64,000 nucleotides of DNA from Thiosocius sp963759055 (lineage in GTDB: Bacteria; Pseudomonadota; Gammaproteobacteria; Chromatiales; Chromatiaceae), in assembly GCA_963759055.1 (NCBI GenBank), contig CAVWYD010000010.1, forward strand, positions 1 to 64,000, read 5' to 3'. This document shows positions 44,746 to 54,612 of the stretch, one piece after another. The notes beneath the pieces are model-generated. The model saw only the letters and a program-made list of their open reading frames with translations, searched no databases and had not been told where the DNA came from. Positions within the stretch are counted from its first letter, which is position 1; every line of letters begins with the position of its first letter. The translations under genes were made by a program, and so were the position numbers.

Positions 44746-45210
44746 TCAGCAGCCGTCGCAGCGGACAACCACCCGCGCACAGTTTGCGGCCTCGACAGCC
44801 GAGGTGTCGAAAAACCTGCCGCCACCGGAATGAATCCGCGTCGCACTGTTGCAGTGCTGGACGCGTGAGCCATATTCGACATTGGTCAACCAGTCGACAT
44901 TGCTGCAGGCGGGCCGCCCCCTGCCCAACTGGACACCCACTTCATAAGTTGCACAGCGAATGCTTCCGTGAGAAATCTCGGACCGGATGTCCCAGAAACC
45001 ATTCTCGTCCACCCAGCCGGAGACATTGAAATCGCGAAAGGTCCACCTTGAGGGCTCGCCCTGGACAATCAGGGTCGGCGGATGCAGCGGCAGTTGCAGC
45101 GCGCGGATGATGCGCGGCTGCACGCCTGTAACACTTCCATCGGACGTCGACTTAATTGGATTGATGGCAGCACACGCGGCCAAGAGACAAAGGGGTAAAA
45201 GCCTCCACAT
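44746..45210 (-). CDS. Lipoprotein of unknown function
   Basis: 154 residues with a lipobox LAAC at residues about 10-13. The mature part holds a beta-rich domain with several Cys (IRCATYEVG, ACSNVDW, QHCNSAT, NCARVVVRCDGC), suggesting disulfides in the periplasm. No family is recognised. Separate from its neighbours by about 100 bases or more. Confidence 0.6.
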   Translation of the reverse strand: MWRLLPLCLLAACAAINPIKSTSDGSVTGVQPRIIRALQLPLHPPTLIVQGEPSRWTFRDFNVSGWVDENGFWDIRSEISHGSIRCATYEVGVQLGRGRPACSNVDWLTNVEYGSRVQHCNSATRIHSGGGRFFDTSAVEAANCARVVVRCDGC

Positions 45211-45308
45211 CGCGACTTCTCCGTTTCGAGTGTTTGGCGGATTAGGCAGGATCTACAGGGTTTCAGATTGCGTTGGACAGCTGGACCGTGCAGGCGTCAG
45301 CCGGAATT

Positions 45309-45839
45309 TCATCCACCAAGCGCGACGCGCAGGACATAAAAGGTGACCGGCCCAGCCTCAACCACCTGTTCACCCCTGCCATTCTTCAGCCGGGCCACCA
45401 CATTATGTTCACCTCGGGGGAGATCGCTAAGTTCGAAATTCAGCGTCGCGCCGGAATAGACCTTTTCAACATCCCCACCACTAACGACAAGGTCAATGGT
45501 GTAACCAGGCATGAGCGCAGGCTGAAGTGACAGAGATACCGTTACCTTGCCGTTGTTGGCCCTGATACTCTCACCGTTCGTCGGCTCCACGATCGCGAAC
45601 CTGGCAAGGGCCGGTTTCTTTTCTGCTTTGGCATTGCCGTTCGACTGGTCCGTTCCAACCGCGCGCTGCGGCACCGGCGGCAAGCTGACCGTCTGCGCAG
45701 GATCCACATTGACCCGCTCGGCGCCCGGGGCTGGCGTGTCGGAAAAGGAAACCTCACCGTCAGGGCCTACCTGGCGGAAAACCTCTGCGCCGGCCGTTGC
45801 ACAGGCCGCAAGCACGAATATGGCGATAAGTCGTTTCAT
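45309..45839 (-). CDS. DUF4124-containing periplasmic protein
   Basis: 176 residues with a signal peptide (cleavage near AGA, about residue 18). It is followed by a DUF4124 core (EVFRQVGPDGEVSFSDTPAPGAERV) that recurs in periplasmic proteins. A second beta-sandwich-like region (VTVSLSLQPALMPGYTIDLVV, LPRGEHNVVARLKNGRG) follows. The start at 45839 is chosen because the signal peptide begins there. Function unknown. Confidence 0.7.
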   Translation of the reverse strand: MKRLIAIFVLAACATAGAEVFRQVGPDGEVSFSDTPAPGAERVNVDPAQTVSLPPVPQRAVGTDQSNGNAKAEKKPALARFAIVEPTNGESIRANNGKVTVSLSLQPALMPGYTIDLVVSGGDVEKVYSGATLNFELSDLPRGEHNVVARLKNGRGEQVVEAGPVTFYVLRVALGG

Positions 45840-45960
45840 AGTAATGACATTAGCGCAGGGTCCTGTGTGCGACAAGCGAACTAATCGACTTCCGTGGCAT
45901 CTCGCATGAGCCAGTCGGAGCTATTTATTCCTCGGACCGGCCAAACTCCTGGGCTCAATT

Positions 45961-47004
45961 CTACAAGGCGTTATTCACCGCATCCTGCAATGCAGTCCGA
46001 TTTATGCGTCGGTTGCGCAGGTAATCCAGACCATATACGGCCAGCCATGCATAAAGGGTAACAGCGAGGAATAGTCCCATACGAACCAGAAACGCAGCAT
46101 ATACATCCTTGCCGCTGTCGCTGTCCTCCACCGCCGGACCGAGCAGGATCAGCATGGTTATGCCGACATTGAGCCAGAAGGATGCGGGATAACGGCTCTT
46201 GATCAGCTGATAGATCTTGCTGGAAAAATACACGCCAAACAGCAGCATCAGCAGGAAAAACATCCACAGATTGGTCAAGACACCCAACATCATCCAGAAC
46301 AGAATGGCGAAACAGCCGGCCAGGAAGGTGGAGCCCAGCAGCTCTCGCCCCGCGTTCCGCGCATTCACCATTGAGCTCTGCTGACCCAGGGAGACCGACT
46401 TCATGATGATCGCGAGATAGGCCAGCGGATCGGTCAATACCAGCAGGTAGACCGGCAACACGATCAGGGTGCCGCGCAGTGCGATCCAGTTTGAATTCTC
46501 GACACTGGGGTTTGCGACAGGGGTCTGCTGGCCGGGGGCCGGATCTTCGGGAAACCAGGGATACACCAGCCACTGGCAGACGACGGCAACCGTCATCCCG
46601 ATCACCAGCGACTTGATCAGCGTCGTGGCGAGCGCAAAGTCCACCGTACCCGCGGCGGAGATCAGGGTAAAGCCCATGGTCAGAAAGGCACCCAGCAAGG
46701 CCTTGCCCTTGTGTACCGTCAGATAAAAGCTCAGGTACAGACCGAGTGTCACCAGCAATATCGCAACAACGGGATACTTCACCAGCAGCGGGATCAGTAT
46801 CAGGCCCACACCCAGCGACAACGCCACCACCACAACCAGACCGAACAGGCCCTTGAGCCCCATCGGCGGTTTGGGTGGTGCGGTAAGCATCAAGGCGAAC
46901 AGCGGTGCCAGAAAGGGCAAGGGCAGCTGCATGGCATAGGCCGCGGCCAGGGCCAGGGCCACGGTGCCACTCAAACGGAAGATGCGCCTTGCCTGAATAT
47001 GCAT
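45961..47004 (-). CDS. DUF2955/FUSC-like membrane protein
   Basis: 347 residues, about ten membrane helices. The N-terminal half (RIFRLSGTVALALAAAYAMQ, ALMLTAPPKPPMGLKG) matches DUF2955, related to the FUSC/AaeB efflux fold. It is the last gene of an operon with an adaptor (47014), an outer-membrane factor (48165) and an AI-2E-type transporter (49733), so it is probably the inner-membrane pump of a tripartite efflux system. Its substrate may be an aromatic or fatty acid, as for related pumps. Confidence 0.82.
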   Translation of the reverse strand: MHIQARRIFRLSGTVALALAAAYAMQLPLPFLAPLFALMLTAPPKPPMGLKGLFGLVVVVALSLGVGLILIPLLVKYPVVAILLVTLGLYLSFYLTVHKGKALLGAFLTMGFTLISAAGTVDFALATTLIKSLVIGMTVAVVCQWLVYPWFPEDPAPGQQTPVANPSVENSNWIALRGTLIVLPVYLLVLTDPLAYLAIIMKSVSLGQQSSMVNARNAGRELLGSTFLAGCFAILFWMMLGVLTNLWMFFLLMLLFGVYFSSKIYQLIKSRYPASFWLNVGITMLILLGPAVEDSDSGKDVYAAFLVRMGLFLAVTLYAWLAVYGLDYLRNRRINRTALQDAVNNAL

Positions 47005-47013
47005 CTTCAGTCG

Positions 47014-48168
47014 TCAGTAGGCATAAGCCAGCCAGCTCATGAAGCGAATGTAGGCCTTACCCAGGAGCCTGAGCAGCGAATGCCCTTCGCTGTAGGCCAT
47101 GACATCCACCTGACCGCCGACGCGCACATGGTCACGCAACTGTTGTGCCTGCCCCGGTTCGAATTCGATGATCACCGGGAAGCGCTGTGACTGGCGCAAC
47201 CAGTCGCGATTGTTTGTTATCGTCGGCAGCTGGCCCGGTGGTGGTGGCGTCTGGCCGTCACTCACGCCCAGACCGATGCTGCGTATCTTGCCGGCAAACA
47301 CCCGACCGGGAATTGAGTCGAGCACCAGCTCCACCGGGCTGCCCACCCGCAGATGACCGAGGTTGTTTTCAGTGAGTTGCGCATCGATCCAAACGTCATG
47401 AATCGCGATCAGGGTCATGACCGGGGCGCCTGCGCCGGCATACTGGCCGACATCGGCCCGCAGGTCGGTGATGACCCCGCGCGATGCCGCCTTGACCACC
47501 GTATTGCTCAGATCCAGTGCGGCCTTGTCAACCGCACTCATGGCGGATTTGAGTATGGCGTTGTCGTCAACTTCACCACCTTGCTGCTCGATCGCGCGCT
47601 GGATCTCAGCCTCGGCAGCCTGCACCTTGGCCTTGGCCTGTTCCAGCGTGGCGCGTGCGACCTCCAGCCGACGCACCGAAATGGTCCCGGGATCCTCGCG
47701 GTACAGGCGCTCCTGGCGACTGGCGTCCTGTTGCGCCTTCAGCTCGTTGGCCAGCGCCGAACGCAGATTTGCCTTTGCAGACTCGACCCCGGCGGTACCG
47801 GCGCCGACCTGGTTGCGGGCGTTCTGCAGATCGGACTCCGCGCGCTGCAACGCGATCTCGTACTGCGAAGGGTCGATCTCAAACAGACGTTCCCCCTCCT
47901 GCACCTCCTGGTTGTTCTTCACCCAGACATTGGTGACCAGGCCGGCGACCTTGGGGGCCACACCCACCACGTAGCCCTTAACGCGCGCCTGACTGGTGTA
48001 GGGCGTGAAACGGTCGGCCAGCAGATACCAGACAAGGCTGAGCAGGATCACCGACAGGATGAACAACACGCCCTTTTTGACGGATGTGGCTGCAGCCTGT
48101 TCTTCCGCTTTCTCCTCCGGCTCGACCGCATCTTCAGTCGCCTGTTCCGGTTCGGTTTTCTCACTCAT
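47014..48168 (-). CDS. HlyD/EmrA-type membrane fusion protein
   Basis: 384 residues. A cytoplasmic acidic tail (about 30 residues), one membrane helix (VLFILSVILLSLVWYLLA), then a barrel-sandwich/lipoyl half (GVAPKVAGLVTNVWVKNNQEVQEGERLFEIDP), a long coiled-coil hairpin (residues about 110-215) and the second half (VVKAASRGVITDLRADVGQY). It bridges inner and outer membrane parts of an efflux pump. Its start overlaps the stop of the outer-membrane factor by four bases. Confidence 0.9.
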   Translation of the reverse strand: MSEKTEPEQATEDAVEPEEKAEEQAAATSVKKGVLFILSVILLSLVWYLLADRFTPYTSQARVKGYVVGVAPKVAGLVTNVWVKNNQEVQEGERLFEIDPSQYEIALQRAESDLQNARNQVGAGTAGVESAKANLRSALANELKAQQDASRQERLYREDPGTISVRRLEVARATLEQAKAKVQAAEAEIQRAIEQQGGEVDDNAILKSAMSAVDKAALDLSNTVVKAASRGVITDLRADVGQYAGAGAPVMTLIAIHDVWIDAQLTENNLGHLRVGSPVELVLDSIPGRVFAGKIRSIGLGVSDGQTPPPPGQLPTITNNRDWLRQSQRFPVIIEFEPGQAQQLRDHVRVGGQVDVMAYSEGHSLLRLLGKAYIRFMSWLAYAY

Positions 48169-49724
48169 TTTTGCGAAGCACCCGAAGTTGCTGATGGGTT
48201 CAGGGGAAGCGGCGCACTGAGCAGATCTCCCCAGTCGGTACGTTCCTGCATCTGGTCGCGCATATCCTCGGGAATCAACTGCTCGACCGGAGTAGCCTGC
48301 CAGCCACCGCCGAGCGCCTTGTAAAGGCTGATCACGGAACTGATATGGCTGCCGTGATTGACCAGCGCACCCTCGGCCTGAGCAAACTTTGAACGCTGGG
48401 CATCCAGCACCCGCTGAAAATCCGAATAGCCCTCGCGGAAGCGCCTGTTCGCGATATCCAGGGCACGTTCGGATGCCTGCACGGCCTGATTCAGGAATAT
48501 CTGTTTTTCGGCCGTCTTCATCACGCCGACCGCGGCATCGTCAATCTCACGCGCGGCCTGCAGCACAGTATTCTGATAGCTCTCGATCGTCTGTTGCAGG
48601 CGCGCATCCTGCAGCCGCACATTGTTCTCGATGCGGCCATGGTCAAACAGGTTCCACTGAAACGCGGGACCCACGCCGAGGCTGCCGGTATCCGGACTGC
48701 CATTCAGGGTGCTACCCGACCAGCTGATACTGCCCAGCAGGGAGATCGCCGGATAGAAGTCGGCCTCGGCTATCCCGATCTGGGCCGACTGCGCCGCAAC
48801 CTGCGAGGCCGCAGCGCGGATATCGGGACGCCGCAGCAACAGGCTGGCCGGGATAGCCGGGAGTCGGGTCGATGCGGTGCTGGGCAGTTTTTTTACCTCG
48901 CCGGCAAGTTCGGGCAGATTACCCGGCGCCCGGCCCAGCAGGGTGGACAGTGCATTCCGGGTCTGGTTCAAGGTCGCTTCCAGGTCCGGGATGGTCGACA
49001 GCGTAGCCAGGTACTGGGTCTTGGCCTGTTGCACATCCAGTTCGGAACCGTTACCACTCTTGAAGATCTTGTCGGTGATCTCGAAACTGCGTTTTTGGAT
49101 CGCGGCATTCTCGTGTGCAATGACGATACGCAGCTGCGTCGTGCGGTAGGCGAAGTACAGATCGGCAACCTGGGCGCTCAGCAATACCTGCACATCCTGC
49201 TGATCTGCAATGGAGGCAAAAAAAGCCGCGTCTGCGGATTCGATGCCACGCTTGAAACGCCCCCAGAAATCGAGCTCCCAACCAATATTGAATCCCACCT
49301 GGTAGCCGACGAAACTCTGGCTGTCGTCGGGCACATTGCCGCCGTGGTAGCGATTGTTTACATAAGTGACCGCACCGGTCCCCTGCTGCACCTGCGGATA
49401 CAGGGCGCTGCCGGCTATACCCAACTGGGCCCGGCTTTCGAGGATCCGCAGGCCGGCAATACGCAGCGAGGGATTCTCCTGCTTTGCCAGTTCGATCAGC
49501 TGATTCAATACCGGATCATTGAACTGCTGCCACCAGAAACGGAAATCGGCCTCGCCTGCTTCCGCTCCGGTGTCCGCCTGCCCGTAAACAGAAGACTGCC
49601 AGTCCTGCAGCCAGTCGACTTGTGGTTCCTGATAATCCGGCCCCAATGTGGTGCAGGCGCCAAGCACCAGGGCCCCACAAAGCAGGGCCGCACGCTTCAA
49701 TATCAGACTGACGGAGCTGCACAT
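48165..49724 (-). CDS. NodT/OprM-type outer-membrane factor
   Basis: 519 residues. Lipobox LGAC at residues about 21-24, then TTLGPDYQEP. Two TolC-like repeats with long helices (WQQFNDPVLNQLIELAKQEN; VGQTRNALSTLLGR-like) follow. LLLRRPDIRAA and IGIAEADFYPAISL are the hallmarks of the NodT family. It forms the outer-membrane channel of the pump whose adaptor starts four bases inside its end. Confidence 0.92.
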   Translation of the reverse strand: MCSSVSLILKRAALLCGALVLGACTTLGPDYQEPQVDWLQDWQSSVYGQADTGAEAGEADFRFWWQQFNDPVLNQLIELAKQENPSLRIAGLRILESRAQLGIAGSALYPQVQQGTGAVTYVNNRYHGGNVPDDSQSFVGYQVGFNIGWELDFWGRFKRGIESADAAFFASIADQQDVQVLLSAQVADLYFAYRTTQLRIVIAHENAAIQKRSFEITDKIFKSGNGSELDVQQAKTQYLATLSTIPDLEATLNQTRNALSTLLGRAPGNLPELAGEVKKLPSTASTRLPAIPASLLLRRPDIRAAASQVAAQSAQIGIAEADFYPAISLLGSISWSGSTLNGSPDTGSLGVGPAFQWNLFDHGRIENNVRLQDARLQQTIESYQNTVLQAAREIDDAAVGVMKTAEKQIFLNQAVQASERALDIANRRFREGYSDFQRVLDAQRSKFAQAEGALVNHGSHISSVISLYKALGGGWQATPVEQLIPEDMRDQMQERTDWGDLLSAPLPLNPSATSGASQK

Positions 49725-49732
49725 CCAGCTGG

Positions 49733-50866
49733 CTACTCGATGGCAGCAGGCGCGTCGGGCTCTTCGGTCGCTGTCGGTTCGCAGGGTTCATCGTCACCTT
49801 CGGCGACCCAGTTCATGAAGATCACATAGCCGAGGGCCAGGATCACCGCGCCGACGAACAGGCCGATCAGACCGGCCGAGACCATGCCGCCAAGCGCACC
49901 CAGCAGAATGATCGGCATGGGCGCGTCGACACCACGGCCGAGCAACAACGGTTTTAGCACGTTGTCGGCCGCGCCCGCGACCAGCAGATAGACGGTGAAC
50001 ACGATGCTCATCATGGTGGAATCACCTCCTGCCCACCAGAGATAGGCAATTGCCGGCAGGGAGATCAACAACGCCGGTAACTGCAGGATACCGATCAGCA
50101 GGACCACTATCGCCAACACACCGGCCCCCGGAATACCGGCCGCCATAAAGCCCAGGCCCAGCAGCAGGGCCTGGATAAAGGCCACACCCACCACGCCCGT
50201 CGCGACCGACCGGATGGTGGCCGTCGAGAGACTGTAAAAACCCGGACCTTTCTCCTTGCCAGCCACCCGGCAGATGATGCGCGACATGGCCAGTGCACCC
50301 GACTTGCCATAGGCCATCATGATGCCGGCGATGATCAGCGAACCGAGGAACGCCAACACACCGCCTGCGGTGCTTGCCACCATCTCCAGCATCTTTTTGC
50401 TGAATTCCTTCAGTTGTGGTTGCGCCTTGCGCACCAGGGCCGGAAGGTTTGTTGATGCCTGGTTCCAGACCCCGTAGACCTTCTCTCCCACAAGTGGCCA
50501 TTCGGCCACGGATTTTGCCGGGGCCGGAATTTGGATGGTTTCGTTCTGCAGCGCCTGGGTCACTTCCTGAACACGGCCCGCAAAAGAGGAGCCCAGCATC
50601 GCCGTCGGAGTACCGATCAGCAGCAGACCGGCCAGAACCAGGAGTGTTGCAGCCCTTCCCTGCCGACCGCCAATCTTGCCTGCCAGTCGTTGATGCAATG
50701 GATAGAGCGTGACCGCAAGAATCAGCCCCCAAAGAACAAGGCCCATGAACGGTGCGAAAATACGCACGCTCATATAGACCAATACGGCGATGATCCCGAT
50801 GGTAATGAACACCTCGGTGAGATCTTTGGCAAATACTTTCCGAACCTGGTCCTTATCTAGTTCCAC
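49733..50866 (-). CDS. AI-2E family (PerM) transporter
   Basis: 377 residues, about eight helices, typical of the AI-2E/PerM family (LGLGFMAAGIPGAGVLAIVVLL, GADDVMKPLLLGRG-like). Members export small molecules, and the substrate cannot be read. It is eight bases upstream of the outer-membrane factor gene, so it belongs to the same transcript as the efflux operon. Confidence 0.88.
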   Translation of the reverse strand: MELDKDQVRKVFAKDLTEVFITIGIIAVLVYMSVRIFAPFMGLVLWGLILAVTLYPLHQRLAGKIGGRQGRAATLLVLAGLLLIGTPTAMLGSSFAGRVQEVTQALQNETIQIPAPAKSVAEWPLVGEKVYGVWNQASTNLPALVRKAQPQLKEFSKKMLEMVASTAGGVLAFLGSLIIAGIMMAYGKSGALAMSRIICRVAGKEKGPGFYSLSTATIRSVATGVVGVAFIQALLLGLGFMAAGIPGAGVLAIVVLLIGILQLPALLISLPAIAYLWWAGGDSTMMSIVFTVYLLVAGAADNVLKPLLLGRGVDAPMPIILLGALGGMVSAGLIGLFVGAVILALGYVIFMNWVAEGDDEPCEPTATEEPDAPAAIE

Positions 50867-51252
50867 TTGATGAATCCCACTGGGTGTAAACGGTGAAGCT
50901 TATCAGGATACTCAGAGGGCAGAAACGCCAGATAACATCAGGTGTCGACAGGTGAACGAAGCTGTGTCATGAAGGGAAACGGATCGTGAAAGGCAGATGG
51001 CTAGGCGGTCACCGTTTTGGCCTGCGCGGCGCACCGTTCAGAATCCCGGCCAAAGGGAGCGATTCCAGAAGACCCGTCTACTATTGCGGAGCATGTGGGA
51101 TTGGACTGAAACGCATCATTCCAGCAACCGAGCGCATGGCTTCTGTTATCGGCTACACGGCCCTGTTGACCGCATCGAGCGTCTCGATCGCTCAGCGACT
51201 GACACGACAACACTATTATCCGCATTCATCACCGAGCAGTGTCTGTTCCGTC
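50867..51252. other. Spacer between AI-2E operon and MCP gene
   Basis: About 390 bases without a gene. It contains the efflux operon's promoter region (minus) and the MCP 3' end. No structured element was spotted. Confidence 0.5.
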
Positions 51253-52915
51253 TCAGGCGGAAGTTTCAAAGGCCTCGGAGTAACTCCGCAGGCGGGCCGC
51301 CAGCTCGGCAAGTTGCTTTACCGATTCGAGCGTTCTTGCCGCATCAACGGCCGTCTCGTCGGCCACACCGCTGATGCCGGCGACGCTGTCGTTGATCGAC
51401 TCGGTTGTGGCACGCTGCTCTTCCGATGCAGTGGCGATCTGCGCATTCAGCGCGTTGATGCTCGCCACCGCTTCTGAAATCTGGGCCAGGGCTTCCTCCG
51501 CCTCGGCGACCTGAAGCACACAGGCCTCGGCATTCTTCCGCCCCTTGTCCATGACCTCCACCGCATCCCGGCTGCGGCCCTGGAGGCGTTCGATCATGGA
51601 CTGGATCTCTTCGGTGGACTGCTGTGTCCGGCTCGCCAGTGTGCGCACCTCATCCGCGACCACCGCAAAACCACGTCCCTGTTCACCGGCGCGCGCCGCC
51701 TCGATCGCGGCATTCAGGGCGAGCAGATTGGTCTGCTCCGCTATCCCCCGAATCACATCCAGTACTGAGCCGATCTGCTGACTGTCTGCACTCAGCTCGG
51801 CAATCACATTGGCCGCGTTTTCAACGTCCTCTGCCAGGGTGTGGTTGGCATCACGGGTGCGTGTCACGACGACCTTGCCCGTCGCGGACGCCGCGTCGGC
51901 CGATTCGGCGGCGACAGCGGCCTCATTGGCACTGCGTGCGACATCTTGAACCACGACCGAAAGTTCCTGCACCGCCCGGGCGACCTGGTCCGTATCCTGC
52001 CGCTGCCTTCCGACCGCCTCGGTCGTCGTCGTGGTGATCTCGGTGAGTGCGTCCGTGGATGACGTCAGGCGGCGCACGGTTCGGCTGACCTCCTCGACGG
52101 TCTCACGAAACTTGTCACCCACGCGGTTGAATGATCGGGCCACATCCGAGAGTTCGTCCGAGCCCGATTCGTCGGCACGCGCGACGAGCCTGCCTTCTGC
52201 CATGGCAACCGCTGCGCCGTCAAGCGCACGCACTGCCCGTGACATGCTGCGGATCGTGAAGACCGCTACAAAGATCGCCAGCAAAAGGCCACCGACGAGC
52301 AGCGCGGAAAAGACCGTGATATTGGCCTGGTAACGCTGATCCGCATGCACGATCAGGACATCACCCTGCCCAACTTTCGCCTCAAGCAACGCCTCGGCGG
52401 CGCGACGGGTGGCGACGTAGCGCTTTTGCGCGACCTTCGTCGCCGTGCAGCACCGCGCTGCCGTAATCCTCGGCTTCGAGGGCAGCCAGGGTGGGCTCCA
52501 ACGCCTCGTTCAGGAATCCGGTCAACTCCTCGTCGAATGTTGCGCCCAGGTCTGCCAGCTCGCTGTCGAGAACGCGTGGTCGCAGCGCCGACCAGCTTTC
52601 GCTCAGTTCGGCGCTGTAAGTGCGCATGCGCCTTGTGTGCGCCGCCGCTGGGTGGCGGTGGAGATCGACAGCCGGGTTCTTCGGATCGTGCTGCAGGGCG
52701 AGCAACATATGCGTCCGGGTCTCCCCGAGCCTTTCCAGGATCTGGGAAACACTGAAACCGTCGGCCAGAAACTCGCCGTGCATGCGCGAAAGGTCGCGCC
52801 GACCCTCGTCCAGGCTGTACAGGCTCATTGCACCAATCAAGAGAACCACGGCGATAAAATCGACCGTCAATATGATCAACCTTGTCCTGATTGTGAACCG
52901 GTTCAGCAGGCGCAT
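51253..52915 (-). CDS. Methyl-accepting chemotaxis protein, frameshifted
   Basis: When corrected this is about 550 residues. An N-terminal membrane helix (LIILTVDFIAVVLLIGAM), a periplasmic four-helix region and a second helix (FSALLVGGLLLAIFVAVFTI), then a HAMP domain (RSMSRAVRALDGAAVAMAEG). The signalling domain contains the conserved hairpin EQTNLLALNAAIEAARAG and GRGFAVVADEVRTL. The frame breaks at about 52433, where one extra G changes DEVAQKRYVATRRAAEAL to nonsense. Likely an assembly error. It stands alone; no che genes are in the window. Confidence 0.85.
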
Positions 52916-53063
52916 GTTTGTCTTTCCTTGAATAGGCGATTACAGCGAGTCAGCGACCGCAAAATAATAACCTTTAGCTAAATAGGGTCTTTTGCCCCAA
53001 CTTGGTGCGCAAACTCGGCGGCTAGTGGGCTGCTTGGTAAGTTCGGTTACTCTCAGAGCCCCG

Positions 53064-54447
53064 CTAGCGGCTGGCGACCCGGCCGCAAAGCCCCGGAGCC
53101 GGGTTTTCACCGTCTCCGTCAGCGAGTCTCTGTGCAACCTGGGGGTCGAGTAGCGAGGTGTCCCCCTTTACCAGGAGCCAGTGCATTTCCTTTTTCTTGT
53201 ACCAGGGCCCGATCTCGACCTCGAAGCCCTTTGCCTCGAGTTCCTCCACGCGATCTTCCGCCGGACCACGACTGTGGTACACGCCGAGAGCAACGCGCCG
53301 GGCGCCCTGCTTCTTCGAAAGCGGGATGAAGTCACTCATGCCGGCGTTGCGCAGACGATCCAGATAGGCCTTCAGGTCTGCCCTGGAATACTGGGGCGGC
53401 GAGACGATCTTGAATCCCACCATTTTCTGTCCGGGCCTCTTCAGTACGCTGACATCCACCCCATCCACGCGTAGAGGTCTGGCTGCCACCTTGGCCGCGC
53501 GCACGCTCTCATAGGGCCCCAACCAGCCACACAGGCTCCCGGCAACGGGTTCAATAGGCGCGAGATCCGCCGGCTCTTTGCTCGACTGCGTCGCCGGCAC
53601 TGACCTTGCTACCGATGTTGAGGATTCCAGGCCCTGCGCTTGGGCGGCGGCATCGACCGGTGCCGCAGCGGACAACCCCGGCGCCACAAGATCAACCGTT
53701 GTTTCGGATACAAAATGCACACGGCAGCGAAGTCCGACCGGAATCAGGTGATCCGGGTTGTTCATTGAAAGGCGAACGCCATAGGTGCCGCTGTTCGTAT
53801 CGGCAATCCGGTCGATCCTGTCCACCGTTGCCTGCCATTTCGTACTGCCTGCCGACTCGGTCCAGACCACGGCTTGCATGCCCCTTGCGAACAGTGCGGA
53901 GCCGTTCGACCGGAACGGTGACCTCAACATGCAGAGGATCGATCTGAGCGACCCGCACCACGGGCTGAGCTTCGACGTGCTCACCGGCCACCTTGAACCG
54001 TCTCATGACCACACCTTCGATTGGACTCCGGATGGTGCGGCGTTTCAGGCTTTCTTCCGCATACTGCAGTTCGAGCTCGGCAAGCGCTTGCCGGTCCCCG
54101 GCGTCGCTATGACGCGGTTTCCAACCTTGCCCCAACGCAGTATTTACCTGCGATTCGAACTCCGCAGCCCGGGCCCGCGCCAGCTCCAGGGCTGCCGTCT
54201 CCACACCGGACTCCAGTTCGGCCACCACGTCACCCACTTTGACGAAATCGCTGCGTTCAACCCGAACCCGGTCCAGCACACCGGGCGCGCCGCTACCCAG
54301 ATCGGCGACGATACTGGGGTTGATCACGCAACCCAGGGGCTGCGTAAACGCGAAGGCTTCCGCTTGCGCCGACACAGGGGTTGGCGAAAATACAAAAGGA
54401 GAAAGCAGCCATAAAAAACGGCAGACAGAAAATCGCGTATGCGTCAC
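53064..54447 (-). CDS. Membrane fusion-type adaptor with C-terminal SPOR, frameshifted
   Basis: About 460 residues when corrected. The first half resembles RND adaptor proteins: a signal peptide, then VRVERSDFVKVGDVVAELES, a short helical hairpin and LKRRTIRSPIEGVVMRRFKVAGEHV. After VPVE the frame breaks at about 53900 (one extra C). Another frame continues GSALFARGMQAVVWTE and GTYGVRLSMNNP to the end. The C-terminus (LCGWLGPYESVRAAKVAARPL, KQGARRVALGVYHSRGPAEDRV) is a SPOR-like peptidoglycan-binding domain. A fused adaptor-SPOR is unusual. It lies just downstream of the exosortase gene. Confidence 0.7.
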
Positions 54448-54612
54448 CGAAGCACCAAAAACCCTTTTTATCGAAAATGGGAGTACGTACGGTAACTAGC
54501 GGAAGAAAATTCGGAATCTTTAAATGCCTGTGCGATCAATCACGTCTGCTTTTCCAGAAGATGGGCTGAATATGACATGCCGGGAAGGATTGCCCATTTT
54601 CTGACCGCGTCG

